A stretch of DNA of 15,781 bases from Caldisericota bacterium (GTDB lineage Bacteria; CG03; B21-G15). Where the stretch lies: contig QMOP01000008.1 in NCBI GenBank assembly GCA_003650255.1, positions 1 through 15,781 of the forward strand, written 5' to 3'. Of this stretch, positions 1 to 8,157 are shown piece after piece; positions within the stretch are counted from its first letter, which is position 1, and every line of letters starts with the position of its first letter. Under the pieces are notes generated by a model that worked only from the letters and a program-made list of their open reading frames with translations, was not told the DNA's origin and did no database searches. The position numbers and the translations under genes were made by a program.

Positions 1-1
1 G

Positions 2-2062
2 TATTATATAAAGGGGATTAAAAAGAGATGGAAAGAGATAAGGATACCTTTAAGGGATTTCAGAGGAATAAAAAACTTTAAGAGAATAACAGAACTTGTT
101 TTTGTCCTTGAAGGAAGTATACTTGGTGATGATGAGGGAGAGTTTTTTATTGATGATATAAAGTTTACTTCAAAAAATGAATTTTATTTGAAAATGAAGA
201 GAAGAATGGAAGAGGAGAGGAAGAGATATATTGAGGAATTAAAAAGAATATCAGAACTTCCTGATGATGAATTTCTTGAACTTATTTCAAGGAAGTGTTT
301 TGATTATTTTCTGAATGAATCCTCTCCACTTACAGGTTTTGTTAAGGATCGTTCAACTCTTTATTCTCCATCAAGTATTGCTGCAACAGGATTTGGTCTT
401 GCTGCACTTTGTATCGGTGCTGAAAGGGGATGGATTGATAGAAAGAAGGCAGAAAGGACTGTTTTAAAAACAGTAAAAAATATATATGAGAAAGCAGAAG
501 GGTTTAAAGGTTTTTACTATCATTTCATTAATATGCATACTGGAAAAAGGGAGGGTTTTTCAGAACTTTCAAGTGTTGACACTGCTTTACTTCTTGCTGG
601 ATGTATTTTAGCGAGGGAGTATTTTGGAAATAGGGAAATTAAAAAGTATGTTGATAAGATTTATAAGAGGATAAACTGGAGATGGATGCAGGATAAAGAG
701 ACAGGTTTTTTATATATGGGATGGAGTCCTGAAAAGGGTTTTTCTGATTTCCCTTTATGGAGTGAGATGGCAGAGGAGATGTTGATGTATATAATGGCAC
801 TTGGTTCTCCAAGATATTCAATAGAAAAGGATGTATGGATTAATCTTGAAAGGCCAGTTAGAGGATATAAAGATTTTCATTATATCTATTGCAGAAGTGA
901 ATCCCTTTTTACATATCTTTATTCTCATGCGTATATTGATTTTAGAAGCATAAGGGATGATTTTGCAAATTACTGGGAAAATTCAAGAAGAGCAATTGCT
1001 TATAATATTGAGTTTGCAGAAAATAATAAAAAGAAATTTAAAACTTATAGAGAAGGATTCTGGGGAATATCTGCAAGTGATGGTCCTGATGGATACAGAA
1101 ACTATGGAGCAACACCTTTTACACATGATGGAACAATTGCACCTTATGCAATCTGTGGTTCTGTTCCATTTTTCCCGGAGAAAGCAATAGAAACGATGAG
1201 AAAACTTCTCAAAAGCTATGGCGAGAATGTTTGGGGAAAGTATGGATTTGTTAGTGCATTTAATCTTGATAGGAACTGGTTCTCACTTAGATGGATTGGA
1301 ATTGATGTTGGGATTTCTCTTTTGATGATTGAGAATTACAGAAGTGGATTTGTATGGAAATATTTTATGAAGAATCCATGGATAAAAAGAGGGTTAAAAA
1401 GGGCAGGTTTCAGAAAAATAAAAAAGGGAGAGGAGAAATTTTTGAATTTTTCTTTATTAAAAAGTTATGTAAAAAGGGAAAAAACTTTTAAGGTTAAGGA
1501 ATTTGGGATAAAAAATAGGCCGGTTTATTTTATTAATCTTAAAAAAGAGGGAAAACTTGAGTTTGGAAAAAGAAAAGATGATTCTGATTTTGATTCTCAA
1601 TTTACATTTTACTGGGATAAGGAATACCTTTATTTTATTGTAAAATCAACAGATAATGTTATAATTACAAAAGATAACTTTAAGGAGCTTTATAAAATGG
1701 ATTGTGTTGAAATTTATCTTTCTCCTGACCCTGATAATTTCATCTGGGGAAGTAAAAGATTTTATCAGATTGTTATTGCACCTTCTAAAAAGGATAATAA
1801 GGTTCCAATGTGGGTTTATTTTCAGGATATTTATCCTGAAGATATTGAAGTTAATGTTTTCTTAAAGAAAAATTATTATGAATTGAGAGGAAAAATTCCG
1901 TGGAAGTTTTTAAATTTCACTCCTGAGGTAGGTAAAAGGATTGGAGCATCTATTGCAGTGAGGGATGTTGATGGTGTTGGAGATAAAGGGTCAAAGTATA
2001 ACTGGTGTTTTTATGATACTGGTGGAGGAAACATTAAAATTGGGAATTTAATACTGCGATGA
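2..2062 (+). CDS. Glucoamylase-like (PF10091/GH144-type) glycoside hydrolase with flanking carbohydrate-binding-like domains, 5'-partial
   Basis: The reading frame is open to the left edge, so the TTG at 188 is not the true start; 686 codons are visible. Visible residues 1-55 read like the end of a jelly-roll sugar-binding domain (EGEFFIDDIKF). Roughly residues 75-470 form the (alpha/alpha)-barrel glucoamylase-like domain, recognised by SDGPDGYRNYGATPF, then HDGTIAPYA, YGFVSAFN, WIGIDVGISLLMIENYRSG and a WIKRGLKRAGF ending. Residues about 496-686 look like a CBM9/DOMON-type beta domain (CVEIYLSPDP, RGKIPWKFL, NWCFYDTGGG). Characterised GH144 members cleave beta-1,2-glucan; PF10091 as a whole is broader, so the substrate is inferred mainly from the GH94 gene downstream. 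The protein is probably exported, but its N-terminus is outside the window. Its TGA overlaps the next ATG, pointing to translational coupling. Confidence 0.8.
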   Translation, partial: YYIKGIKKRWKEIRIPLRDFRGIKNFKRITELVFVLEGSILGDDEGEFFIDDIKFTSKNEFYLKMKRRMEEERKRYIEELKRISELPDDEFLELISRKCFDYFLNESSPLTGFVKDRSTLYSPSSIAATGFGLAALCIGAERGWIDRKKAERTVLKTVKNIYEKAEGFKGFYYHFINMHTGKREGFSELSSVDTALLLAGCILAREYFGNREIKKYVDKIYKRINWRWMQDKETGFLYMGWSPEKGFSDFPLWSEMAEEMLMYIMALGSPRYSIEKDVWINLERPVRGYKDFHYIYCRSESLFTYLYSHAYIDFRSIRDDFANYWENSRRAIAYNIEFAENNKKKFKTYREGFWGISASDGPDGYRNYGATPFTHDGTIAPYAICGSVPFFPEKAIETMRKLLKSYGENVWGKYGFVSAFNLDRNWFSLRWIGIDVGISLLMIENYRSGFVWKYFMKNPWIKRGLKRAGFRKIKKGEEKFLNFSLLKSYVKREKTFKVKEFGIKNRPVYFINLKKEGKLEFGKRKDDSDFDSQFTFYWDKEYLYFIVKSTDNVIITKDNFKELYKMDCVEIYLSPDPDNFIWGSKRFYQIVIAPSKKDNKVPMWVYFQDIYPEDIEVNVFLKKNYYELRGKIPWKFLNFTPEVGKRIGASIAVRDVDGVGDKGSKYNWCFYDTGGGNIKIGNLILR

Positions 2063-4224
2063 TTTATTTAGTTTTATTTCTAATATCATTCAATCTTAAT
2101 GCAAAAAGGTCTCTTACAATATGGGCAATGGGATTTGAAGGGTTGAAAATAAAGGAGATGGCTGAAATTTTTGAGAAAGAGAATCCTGATATAGAGGTAA
2201 TTACTCAGGCAATACCCTGGGAAGCAGCGCATGAGAAACTGATGACAGCTGTTGTTGGAGATGTTGTTCCAGATTTATGTCAGTTAGGAACAACATGGAT
2301 GGCAGAGTTTCAAGCAATGGGTTCACTTGAGAATTTGTCCTCTTATTTGGAAAATTCAGATGTAATTAAAAAGGATATGTTTTTTAAAGGGAGCCTTGAC
2401 ACATGCATATTTGGTGATGGAATATATGGGATACCATGGTATGTTGATACGAGAGTTCTTTTTTATAGAAAGGATATACTGGAGAAAGTTGGATTTAATA
2501 GAGCTCCAGAAACCTGGGATGAGTTAAAAGAGGTAACTTTAAGAATTGTAAAAGAGTTTAACAAAGGATTAGAAAAACAGAGATTTTATGGAATACTGTT
2601 ACCTGTTAAGGACTGGCAGAGTATATGTCTTTTTCTGTGGCAGAGTGGAGCAGACCTTTTAAAACCAGAAAGCAAGGAGTTTAAGGAAGGAATTTTATTT
2701 TACAAATCCCTTTTTGATTTAAATATAACTCCAAAACAGGATATAGGAATAGATTTATTTCAGGGATTTAAAAAAGGGATAATTCCGATGTTTATTTCAG
2801 GTCCCTGGATGGTAAAAATTATAAAGGAACAGGTTCCTGAGATTGAAGGAAAGTGGGGTGTTTCTATTCTTCCAGGTAAAGTAAAGAGGGCATCGTTTGT
2901 GGGTGGTTGTAACTGGGTTATATTTAGGAAATCAAAGAACAAGGATGTAGCATGGAAGTTTATTGAGTTTATGACAAGAAAGGAGAATCAGATTAGATGG
3001 TTTCTCATAACAAAGGACCTACCCTCTAATAGATATGCATGGAAGGATAGAATATTTGAGAAGTATCCAAAGATTAAGGTTTTTGGAAAACAACTTGAAG
3101 AAGCAGTTTCTCCTCCAAATATTCCAGAATGGGAAAAGATAGCAACAATTTTAGAAGAAAAGTTGGAGGAGATGATACTTGGAGTTAAGAATGTTGAAGA
3201 AGGATTGAAGGAGTTGAAAAAGGAGATTGATAAAACTTTTAAAGAAAGGAAAAAGAAACACTCTCTTATTTATCTTTTGTTAATATTTTTTGGAATAGTA
3301 ATTCTTTTTTATAGGATTTTTTCTAAGAAAAAGGAAGAGGAGGAACCAGTTGTTTCAATACCATACTACATTCCATATTTATTTATTCTTCCTTCGGTTG
3401 GACTCCTTTTTATATTTTTATTTCTTCCTGTAGTATTTTCATTTCTTATGAGTTTTACTGATTGGAATGTATATTCATTTGGAAAATTTTTCAATGTTGG
3501 GTTTGTTGGACTTAAAAATTATATTCAACTTTTTAAAGATAAAATATTCTGGAAGGCAATGAGAAATACATTTATATTTGCTGGTGTTGGTGTTCCTTTG
3601 ACTGTGATAGTTGCTCTTTTTATGGCGGTTCTTTTAAATGAGGAGTTTATAAAATTAAGGTCATTTTTCAGAACTTCATATTTTATTCCTGTTGTAACAA
3701 CACTTGTTGCTGTTGCAGTTATATGGAGATGGCTTTACAATCCAGAGTATGGACTTATAAACTGGTTTTTGGGGCTTTTTAAGATTCCACCACAAAAATG
3801 GCTTTCAGACCCAAGACTTGCTCTTCCTGCACTTATTCTTATGAGTGTGTGGAAAAACTTTGGATACAATATGGTTATATTTCTTGCAGGACTTCAGGCA
3901 ATTCCGAATAATCTTTATGAGGCAGCAAAGATTGATGGAGCGAGCAGATGGCAGCAGTTTGTACACATAACCCTTCCAAGTTTGAGGCCGACAATGCTAT
4001 TTGTTGTTGTAATGAGTTTTATAGGATATTTTCAGTTTTTTGCAGAACCGTATATAATGACAAAGGGGGGTCCACTCAATTCAACAATATCCGTTGTTCT
4101 TTATATGTATAATCAGGGTTTTAGGTTTTTCAACTTTGCATATGCAACAAGTGTTGCTTATGTTTTATTTTTTGTAATTTTTGTATTTACACTTATTCAG
4201 TTAAAAATAAGGAGAGAAGAATGA
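2059..4224 (+). CDS. Fused sugar-binding protein and MalF/UgpA-type ABC permease
   Basis: One uninterrupted 721-residue protein combines two normally separate subunits of a CUT1-type sugar importer. Residues 1-15 are a short hydrophobic signal-like segment ending NLNA. Residues about 20-395 match a family 1 extracellular solute-binding protein (TIWAMGFEGLK near the start, then PWEAAHEKLMTAVVGD, IPWYVDTRVLFYRKD and FISGPWMVK). A membrane helix follows at about 401-420, then a basic/acidic stretch (SKKKEEEE), then a MalF-type permease at about 435-721 with six predicted helices. The permease carries the EAA loop (EAAKIDGASRWQQFVHITLP, from residue 621) that contacts the ATPase. The extra helix with positive residues after it brings the chain back to the cytoplasm, so the topology is coherent. 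The ATG overlaps the preceding stop (ATGA). No ATPase gene is nearby. Family assignment is secure; the sugar is inferred. Confidence 0.9.
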   Translation: MIYLVLFLISFNLNAKRSLTIWAMGFEGLKIKEMAEIFEKENPDIEVITQAIPWEAAHEKLMTAVVGDVVPDLCQLGTTWMAEFQAMGSLENLSSYLENSDVIKKDMFFKGSLDTCIFGDGIYGIPWYVDTRVLFYRKDILEKVGFNRAPETWDELKEVTLRIVKEFNKGLEKQRFYGILLPVKDWQSICLFLWQSGADLLKPESKEFKEGILFYKSLFDLNITPKQDIGIDLFQGFKKGIIPMFISGPWMVKIIKEQVPEIEGKWGVSILPGKVKRASFVGGCNWVIFRKSKNKDVAWKFIEFMTRKENQIRWFLITKDLPSNRYAWKDRIFEKYPKIKVFGKQLEEAVSPPNIPEWEKIATILEEKLEEMILGVKNVEEGLKELKKEIDKTFKERKKKHSLIYLLLIFFGIVILFYRIFSKKKEEEEPVVSIPYYIPYLFILPSVGLLFIFLFLPVVFSFLMSFTDWNVYSFGKFFNVGFVGLKNYIQLFKDKIFWKAMRNTFIFAGVGVPLTVIVALFMAVLLNEEFIKLRSFFRTSYFIPVVTTLVAVAVIWRWLYNPEYGLINWFLGLFKIPPQKWLSDPRLALPALILMSVWKNFGYNMVIFLAGLQAIPNNLYEAAKIDGASRWQQFVHITLPSLRPTMLFVVVMSFIGYFQFFAEPYIMTKGGPLNSTISVVLYMYNQGFRFFNFAYATSVAYVLFFVIFVFTLIQLKIRREE

Positions 4225-5057
4225 ATGTTTATAAAGCAAAGGAGTATTCAAGAAGATTTCTTATTTACATTTTTTTAATAACAGGACTTGTTGCTGTTCT
4301 TGCGCCTTTTGTCTGGATGCTCTCAACTTCATTTAAGACACACGGAGCAGTATTCACAATGCCTCCACAGTGGATACCAAAACCATTTACACTTGAGAAT
4401 TATAAAAAACTTTTTAGTGAAATAAACTTTTTAAGACACTTTCTTAACAGTTTGATAGTGGCTGTTTCTGTTACAATTTTCAGTTTGTTTATAAATTCAC
4501 TTGCTGGTTATGCGTTTGCAAAATACAGATTTCCAGGAAGGGATAGAATTTTTGCTCTGCTTCTTGGAGCAGTTATGATACCAGGGCAGGTTACAATGAT
4601 TCCTGTATTTTTGATGTTGAAAAAATTAGGGATGCTTAACTCTTACCTTGGTTTAATAATTCCATGTTCTGCTTCTGTATTTGCAATATTTCTTATGAGG
4701 CAGTTTATTTACAGTATTCCAGATGTATTAATAGAAAGTGCTCGTCTTGATGGTTGTTCAGAATTTGGAATATACTGGAAAATAATTTTACCCCTTTGTA
4801 AACCAGTTCTTGCAACACTTGGAATATTCACATTTATGTCAAGTTGGAATGATTTTTTATGGCCATTAATTGTTATGATTGATGAAAAAATGTATACACT
4901 TCCTGTTGCTTTAGCAAACTTAAATGGTCAGCATGCAACTGAGTATGCATTACTTATGGCAGGAAGTGTTATTGTTGTTTTACCTGTTATAATTGTATTT
5001 TTAATAGCACAGAAGCACATAATAAAAGGAATAGCAACTACAGGGCTTAAAGGATAA
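4221..5057 (+). CDS. Sugar ABC transporter permease, MalG/UgpE type
   Basis: This 278-residue protein is the second transmembrane subunit of the importer, partner of the fused permease just upstream. It has about six hydrophobic helices, the early MalG-type segment APFVWMLSTSFKT, and an EAA loop beginning near residue 172 (ESARLDGCSEFGIYWKIILP). The C-terminal HIIKGIATTGLKG is the standard ending for MalG-type subunits of carbohydrate importers. The ATG overlaps the upstream TGA by four bases, and a purine-rich GGAGAG lies 5-10 bases before it. The stop TAA abuts the GTG of the phosphorylase gene. Length and motifs are ordinary for the family. The substrate is not readable from this protein; the adjacent GH94 gene suggests an oligosaccharide. 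Confidence 0.93.
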   Translation: MNVYKAKEYSRRFLIYIFLITGLVAVLAPFVWMLSTSFKTHGAVFTMPPQWIPKPFTLENYKKLFSEINFLRHFLNSLIVAVSVTIFSLFINSLAGYAFAKYRFPGRDRIFALLLGAVMIPGQVTMIPVFLMLKKLGMLNSYLGLIIPCSASVFAIFLMRQFIYSIPDVLIESARLDGCSEFGIYWKIILPLCKPVLATLGIFTFMSSWNDFLWPLIVMIDEKMYTLPVALANLNGQHATEYALLMAGSVIVVLPVIIVFLIAQKHIIKGIATTGLKG

Positions 5058-7082
5058 GTGAGATTTGGAGAGTTTTCCAGAGAAGGGAAAGAGTTTATAA
5101 TAAAAAATTCTTCAACTCCTTCTCCTTGGATAAACATTTTATGTCCGAACAAGTATGGAGTTATTGTAACTCAGGAAGGATGTGGTTATTCATGGTATGT
5201 TCATGCAAAACTAAACAGAATAACATTCTGGAGGCAGAACCTTGAGAATGATGTTGATGGAAAATTTATATTTTTAAAAGAAAATGGTGATACTGTCTCT
5301 TTGACATACAAACCATTCGGAAAGAGATTAAAAGGATATAGATGCATACATGGACTTGGTTATACAAAATTTATCTCAGTTTACAGGGATTTAAATATAG
5401 AGGTAAGAGTTTTTGTTCCTTTAAATGATTCACTTGAGGTGTGGAGTGTATTTATTGAGAATAGGAGAAATGAGAAAAGAAATATTGAACTTTCTTTTAG
5501 GGTGAAATGGTGGCTCGGTTCTTATCTTGAGGAGGAAAGAGAACTTCAGAAACTTTTTTATAGATTTGAAAAGGAAAAGGATTACATTATTGCAAAAAAG
5601 ATTGCAAAACCGGGATTTAATAAAAAAGGGCAGTTTTTGAATGAGGAGTATCCTTATAAAGGATTTTTATTCTCTAAAGATGCGGATTTTACTTTTTCAG
5701 ATATAACAAAGGAGCCAGAGGTTGCGGCAAATGTTTCTTTTAAGTTAAAAGGAAGAGAAAAGAAAGAGATTCATTTTATTCTCGGAGTATTCCAGGAAAG
5801 AAAGGTATTGAGGAGATTTTTGGAGAAGTATGAAGATTTTGAAGAAATAAAAAGAGAGTTTGAAAGAATTAAGAAATACTGGGAGGAGGAACTTGGAAGG
5901 TTTAAAATTAGAACAAAAAATAAGTATGTTGATTTTATGGTAAACTACTGGTTGAAGTATCAGACAATTTCATCAAGGATAAAAGGAAGAAATGGATATT
6001 ATCAAATTGGAGGAAATGTTGGATTTAGAGACCAGCTTCAGGATTCATTAATTTATTTATACTGGAAGAGTGAAAAAACAAAAAAACAGATTCTTTTAAA
6101 TGCAAGTAAACAGTATAAATCTGGAAGAGTTCTTCACTGGTGGAATCCATTTGGTGCTGAAAGAGGGGAAAATAGATTCAGTGATACTCCACTTTGGCTT
6201 TGTTATGCTGTTATTGAGTATATAAGGAGGACAGGTGATTTTGATATTTTGAAAGAGAAAGTTAGTTATTTTGATGGTGGAAAGGAAAGTTTATATAACC
6301 ACTGTGAAAGAGCGATTGAGTATGTTTTAGAAAATAGAAGTTCTCGTGGAATTCCTTTGATATTAGAAGGAGATTGGAATGATGGACTTTCAGCTGTTGG
6401 GTGGAAGGGAAAAGGTGAGAGTTTCTGGGTTGGAATGTTTCTTTATAAGATATTAAATGAATGGGATAAAATTATTTCTGAATTTGGAAAGAGAAAAAGA
6501 TATAGAAAAGAAGCAGATTCCTTAAGGGATGCGATAAACAGGTATGGGTGGGATGGAGAGTGGTATATAAGGGCTACAAAGGATAGTGGAGAGGTGATTG
6601 GAAGTAAAAAATGTAAGTATGGAAAAATTTATTTAAATACTCAGACATGGAGTATAATAAGTGGAGTGATTACAGAGGAAAGGAAGAGAGTTGTTTTGAA
6701 ATCTCTTGATAAGTATTTATATAAAGAGATGGGACCATTACTTTTATGGCCTGCATACAGAAAAGAGGACCCAGAGATTGGTTATATAACAAGATATTCT
6801 CCGGGGACAAGGGAAAATGGAGCAGTATATATGCATGCTGCATGCTGGGCAATAATGGCAGAGGTGATTGCAGGAAGGAAGGAGAAGGCAATCTGGTTGT
6901 TTAACAAAATTTTTCCTCCATATCAGGATAGTAGAGTATACTTTGCAGAACCGTATATTACAAGTGCAAATATTGATGGACCTGATTCAGAAACACCTAA
7001 AAGGGGTTCATGGTCCTGGTATACAGGTTCTGCTGGATGGCTTTTTAGAGTGATTGTTGAATATCTAAAAGATTTAATTTAA
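5058..7082 (+). CDS. GH94-family glycoside phosphorylase (beta-glucan oligosaccharide phosphorylase), C-terminally short
   Basis: GH94 enzymes split beta-linked gluco-oligosaccharides with phosphate, giving alpha-glucose-1-phosphate in the cytoplasm. The N-terminal beta-sandwich domain is typical (MRFGEF, PSPWINILCPNKYGVIV, GYSWYVHAKLNRITFWRQN). The helical barrel carries WWNPFGAERGENRFSDTPLW, the GDWNDG motif at residues 439-443 that holds the general-acid aspartate in this family, GKGESFW, LNTQTWSIISGV, and RYSPGTRENGAVYMHAACW with His593. The GTG start directly follows the upstream TAA, with AAAGGA close before it, and fits the family N-terminus. At 674 residues it is shorter than the roughly 800 or more usual for GH94. 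It stops just after WYTGSAGWLFRVIVEYL, so the customary C-terminal beta segment is absent. Cellobiose, laminaribiose and beta-1,2-oligoglucan specificities all exist in GH94. The GH144-type neighbour favours beta-1,2, but this is inference. Confidence 0.88.
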   Translation: MRFGEFSREGKEFIIKNSSTPSPWINILCPNKYGVIVTQEGCGYSWYVHAKLNRITFWRQNLENDVDGKFIFLKENGDTVSLTYKPFGKRLKGYRCIHGLGYTKFISVYRDLNIEVRVFVPLNDSLEVWSVFIENRRNEKRNIELSFRVKWWLGSYLEEERELQKLFYRFEKEKDYIIAKKIAKPGFNKKGQFLNEEYPYKGFLFSKDADFTFSDITKEPEVAANVSFKLKGREKKEIHFILGVFQERKVLRRFLEKYEDFEEIKREFERIKKYWEEELGRFKIRTKNKYVDFMVNYWLKYQTISSRIKGRNGYYQIGGNVGFRDQLQDSLIYLYWKSEKTKKQILLNASKQYKSGRVLHWWNPFGAERGENRFSDTPLWLCYAVIEYIRRTGDFDILKEKVSYFDGGKESLYNHCERAIEYVLENRSSRGIPLILEGDWNDGLSAVGWKGKGESFWVGMFLYKILNEWDKIISEFGKRKRYRKEADSLRDAINRYGWDGEWYIRATKDSGEVIGSKKCKYGKIYLNTQTWSIISGVITEERKRVVLKSLDKYLYKEMGPLLLWPAYRKEDPEIGYITRYSPGTRENGAVYMHAACWAIMAEVIAGRKEKAIWLFNKIFPPYQDSRVYFAEPYITSANIDGPDSETPKRGSWSWYTGSAGWLFRVIVEYLKDLI

Positions 7083-7164
7083 TTTTTACCATTTTCGCCA
7101 CAGAGCCTAATTTCTCTTGACACAGATAATGGAAATTTTTTAAACTTAATTTAATTTTACCATT
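7074..7164. repeat. Near-perfect 19/20-base direct repeat bracketing the GH94-hydrogenase gap
   Basis: TTAATTTAATTTTTACCATT at 7074-7093 recurs at 7146-7164 with one T fewer. The first copy includes the stop codon of the GH94 gene and the second ends immediately before the ATG of the next gene. Between them lie 52 bases containing CGCCACAGAG and GACACAGA. The arrangement looks like a short tandem duplication or an insertion with duplicated flanks. No transposase or longer terminal inverted repeat is present. Confidence 0.6.
7117..7144 (+). promoter_or_regulatory. Candidate sigma-70 promoter for the hydrogenase operon
   Basis: A perfect -35 hexamer TTGACA (7117-7122) is followed after 16 bases by TTTAAA (7139-7144), a 4/6 match to TATAAT. 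It lies in the only gap between the sugar operon and the hydrogenase operon. If real, the transcript would begin near 7152, leaving only about a dozen leader bases before the ATG at 7165, which has no Shine-Dalgarno sequence. In AT-rich DNA such matches arise by chance, so this is tentative. Confidence 0.35.
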
Positions 7165-8124
7165 ATGAAATATATAAGTTTTGAAAATTTTAAGAATTTA
7201 ATAAGAGAAGTTTCAGAAGAAAAGGAAGTAATTACATCTTTTAAGAAGGATACATATTACGACTGGAAAAAATGTAATGGAGATGAGATTGATTTAAGAG
7301 GATTTAGAACAGTCCTTCCGTTAAAATATTTCTTTTTTTCTCCTCAGGAAAATTTAATAGAGAAGGAAAAAAAAAGTTTTTTTATCGTTGGAGCAAGGGC
7401 TTGTGATTTAAGAGGACTTGAACTTCTAAAAAAAATCTATCTTGATGAGCCAGAGGATCCTTATTATAAAAAGGATAATTTCATTATAAGTGTTGATTGC
7501 ACTGAGTTTCATGATAACTGTTTCTGTGTTCTTTTAGGAGATACCCCCTGGCCAGATACTGGGTTTGATTTGAATATTTCAGTTCTTGAAGATGGATATA
7601 TTGTTGAGGTTGGTTCTGAAAATGGGAAGGAGTTTATTAAAAAACATGAAAATTATTTTAGAGATGCAAGTTCAGATGAAATTTTAAAAAGGGAAAAATT
7701 AAGGGAGAAAATAAAGAATGAATTGAGTAAGAAGCTTGAAAACAGAAAGATTGATATTAATAAATTGAAGGAAAAGATTGAGAAGAATGAAGATGTGTTT
7801 AAGGAATTTGGAAGTAAGTGTGTAAGTTGTTCTGCCTGCACAAATATATGTCCTTGTTGTTTTTGTTTTTTTCTTTCTGAAGGAAATAAGAATAAGATAA
7901 GATATATTGACAGTTGTCAGTTCAAAGGTTATGCAAGAGTTGCTGGAGGAGCAAATCCAAGAAAGGACATAATAAAAAGATTTAAACATAGATTCTTATG
8001 TAAATTTTCTTATAGAATTGATATGCAAGGGATAAAAGGATGCACTGGTTGTGGAAGATGTATTGATGGATGTCAGGGAGGGATTAATTTTAAGGAAGTT
8101 ATAATAAGAGTGAATGGCGAATAG
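7165..8124 (+). CDS. Sulfhydrogenase beta / AsrA-like 4Fe-4S dicluster protein
   Basis: This 319-residue protein belongs to the family of sulfhydrogenase beta subunits (HydB) and anaerobic sulfite reductase subunit A, which pass electrons between a flavoprotein partner and a catalytic module. It shows the family segment FFIVGARACDLRGLELL, then two cysteine groups: C219-x2-C222-x2-C225-x3-C229 and C293-x2-C296-x2-C299-x3-C303, which would hold two [4Fe-4S] clusters. A lysine- and glutamate-rich helical stretch (about 170-212) precedes the first group. Its usual partner, the gamma flavoprotein, is the next gene. The normal group 3b hydrogenase small and large subunits are absent; a group 4 hydrogenase follows instead. 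The ATG has no visible Shine-Dalgarno. The last codons and stop lie in a 7-bp repeat. The family is clear; the partner complex is inferred. Confidence 0.83.
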   Translation: MKYISFENFKNLIREVSEEKEVITSFKKDTYYDWKKCNGDEIDLRGFRTVLPLKYFFFSPQENLIEKEKKSFFIVGARACDLRGLELLKKIYLDEPEDPYYKKDNFIISVDCTEFHDNCFCVLLGDTPWPDTGFDLNISVLEDGYIVEVGSENGKEFIKKHENYFRDASSDEILKREKLREKIKNELSKKLENRKIDINKLKEKIEKNEDVFKEFGSKCVSCSACTNICPCCFCFFLSEGNKNKIRYIDSCQFKGYARVAGGANPRKDIIKRFKHRFLCKFSYRIDMQGIKGCTGCGRCIDGCQGGINFKEVIIRVNGE

Positions 8125-8137
8125 CAAATAGCGAATG
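8110..8137. repeat. Four tandem 7-bp units overlapping a stop codon
   Basis: The 28 bases divide into four heptamers of the form G(C/T)(G/A)AAT(A/G): first GTGAATG, second GCGAATA, third GCAAATA, fourth GCGAATG. The array encodes the last residues (VNGE) and the TAG stop of the HydB-like gene and fills most of the gap before the next gene. The heptamer word differs from the GGCTAAA words seen in later gaps, but the period is the same. Confidence 0.75.
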
Positions 8138-8147
8138 GTAGAATTTT

Positions 8148-8152
8148 AGGAG
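8148..8152 (+). promoter_or_regulatory. Ribosome binding site AGGAG
   Basis: AGGAG sits five bases before the ATG at 8158. It supports that start for the gamma-subunit-like flavoprotein and is the clearest Shine-Dalgarno in the operon, immediately after the heptamer repeat. Confidence 0.75.
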
Positions 8153-8157
8153 TTGAG

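Noticed and set aside
957..1190. Plus-strand 77-codon frame inside the glucoamylase-like gene.
   Set aside because: It is an out-of-frame shadow of a conserved catalytic domain.
7128..7164. Hairpin between AATGG and CCATT hiding the start at 7165.
   Set aside because: The stem has only five good pairs with mismatches inside an AT-rich stretch; too weak to claim regulation.
7699..7989. Minus-strand reading frame of 96 codons opposite the HydB-like gene.
   Set aside because: It is the complement of a well-supported Fe-S protein gene and has no ribosome binding site or recognisable domain.
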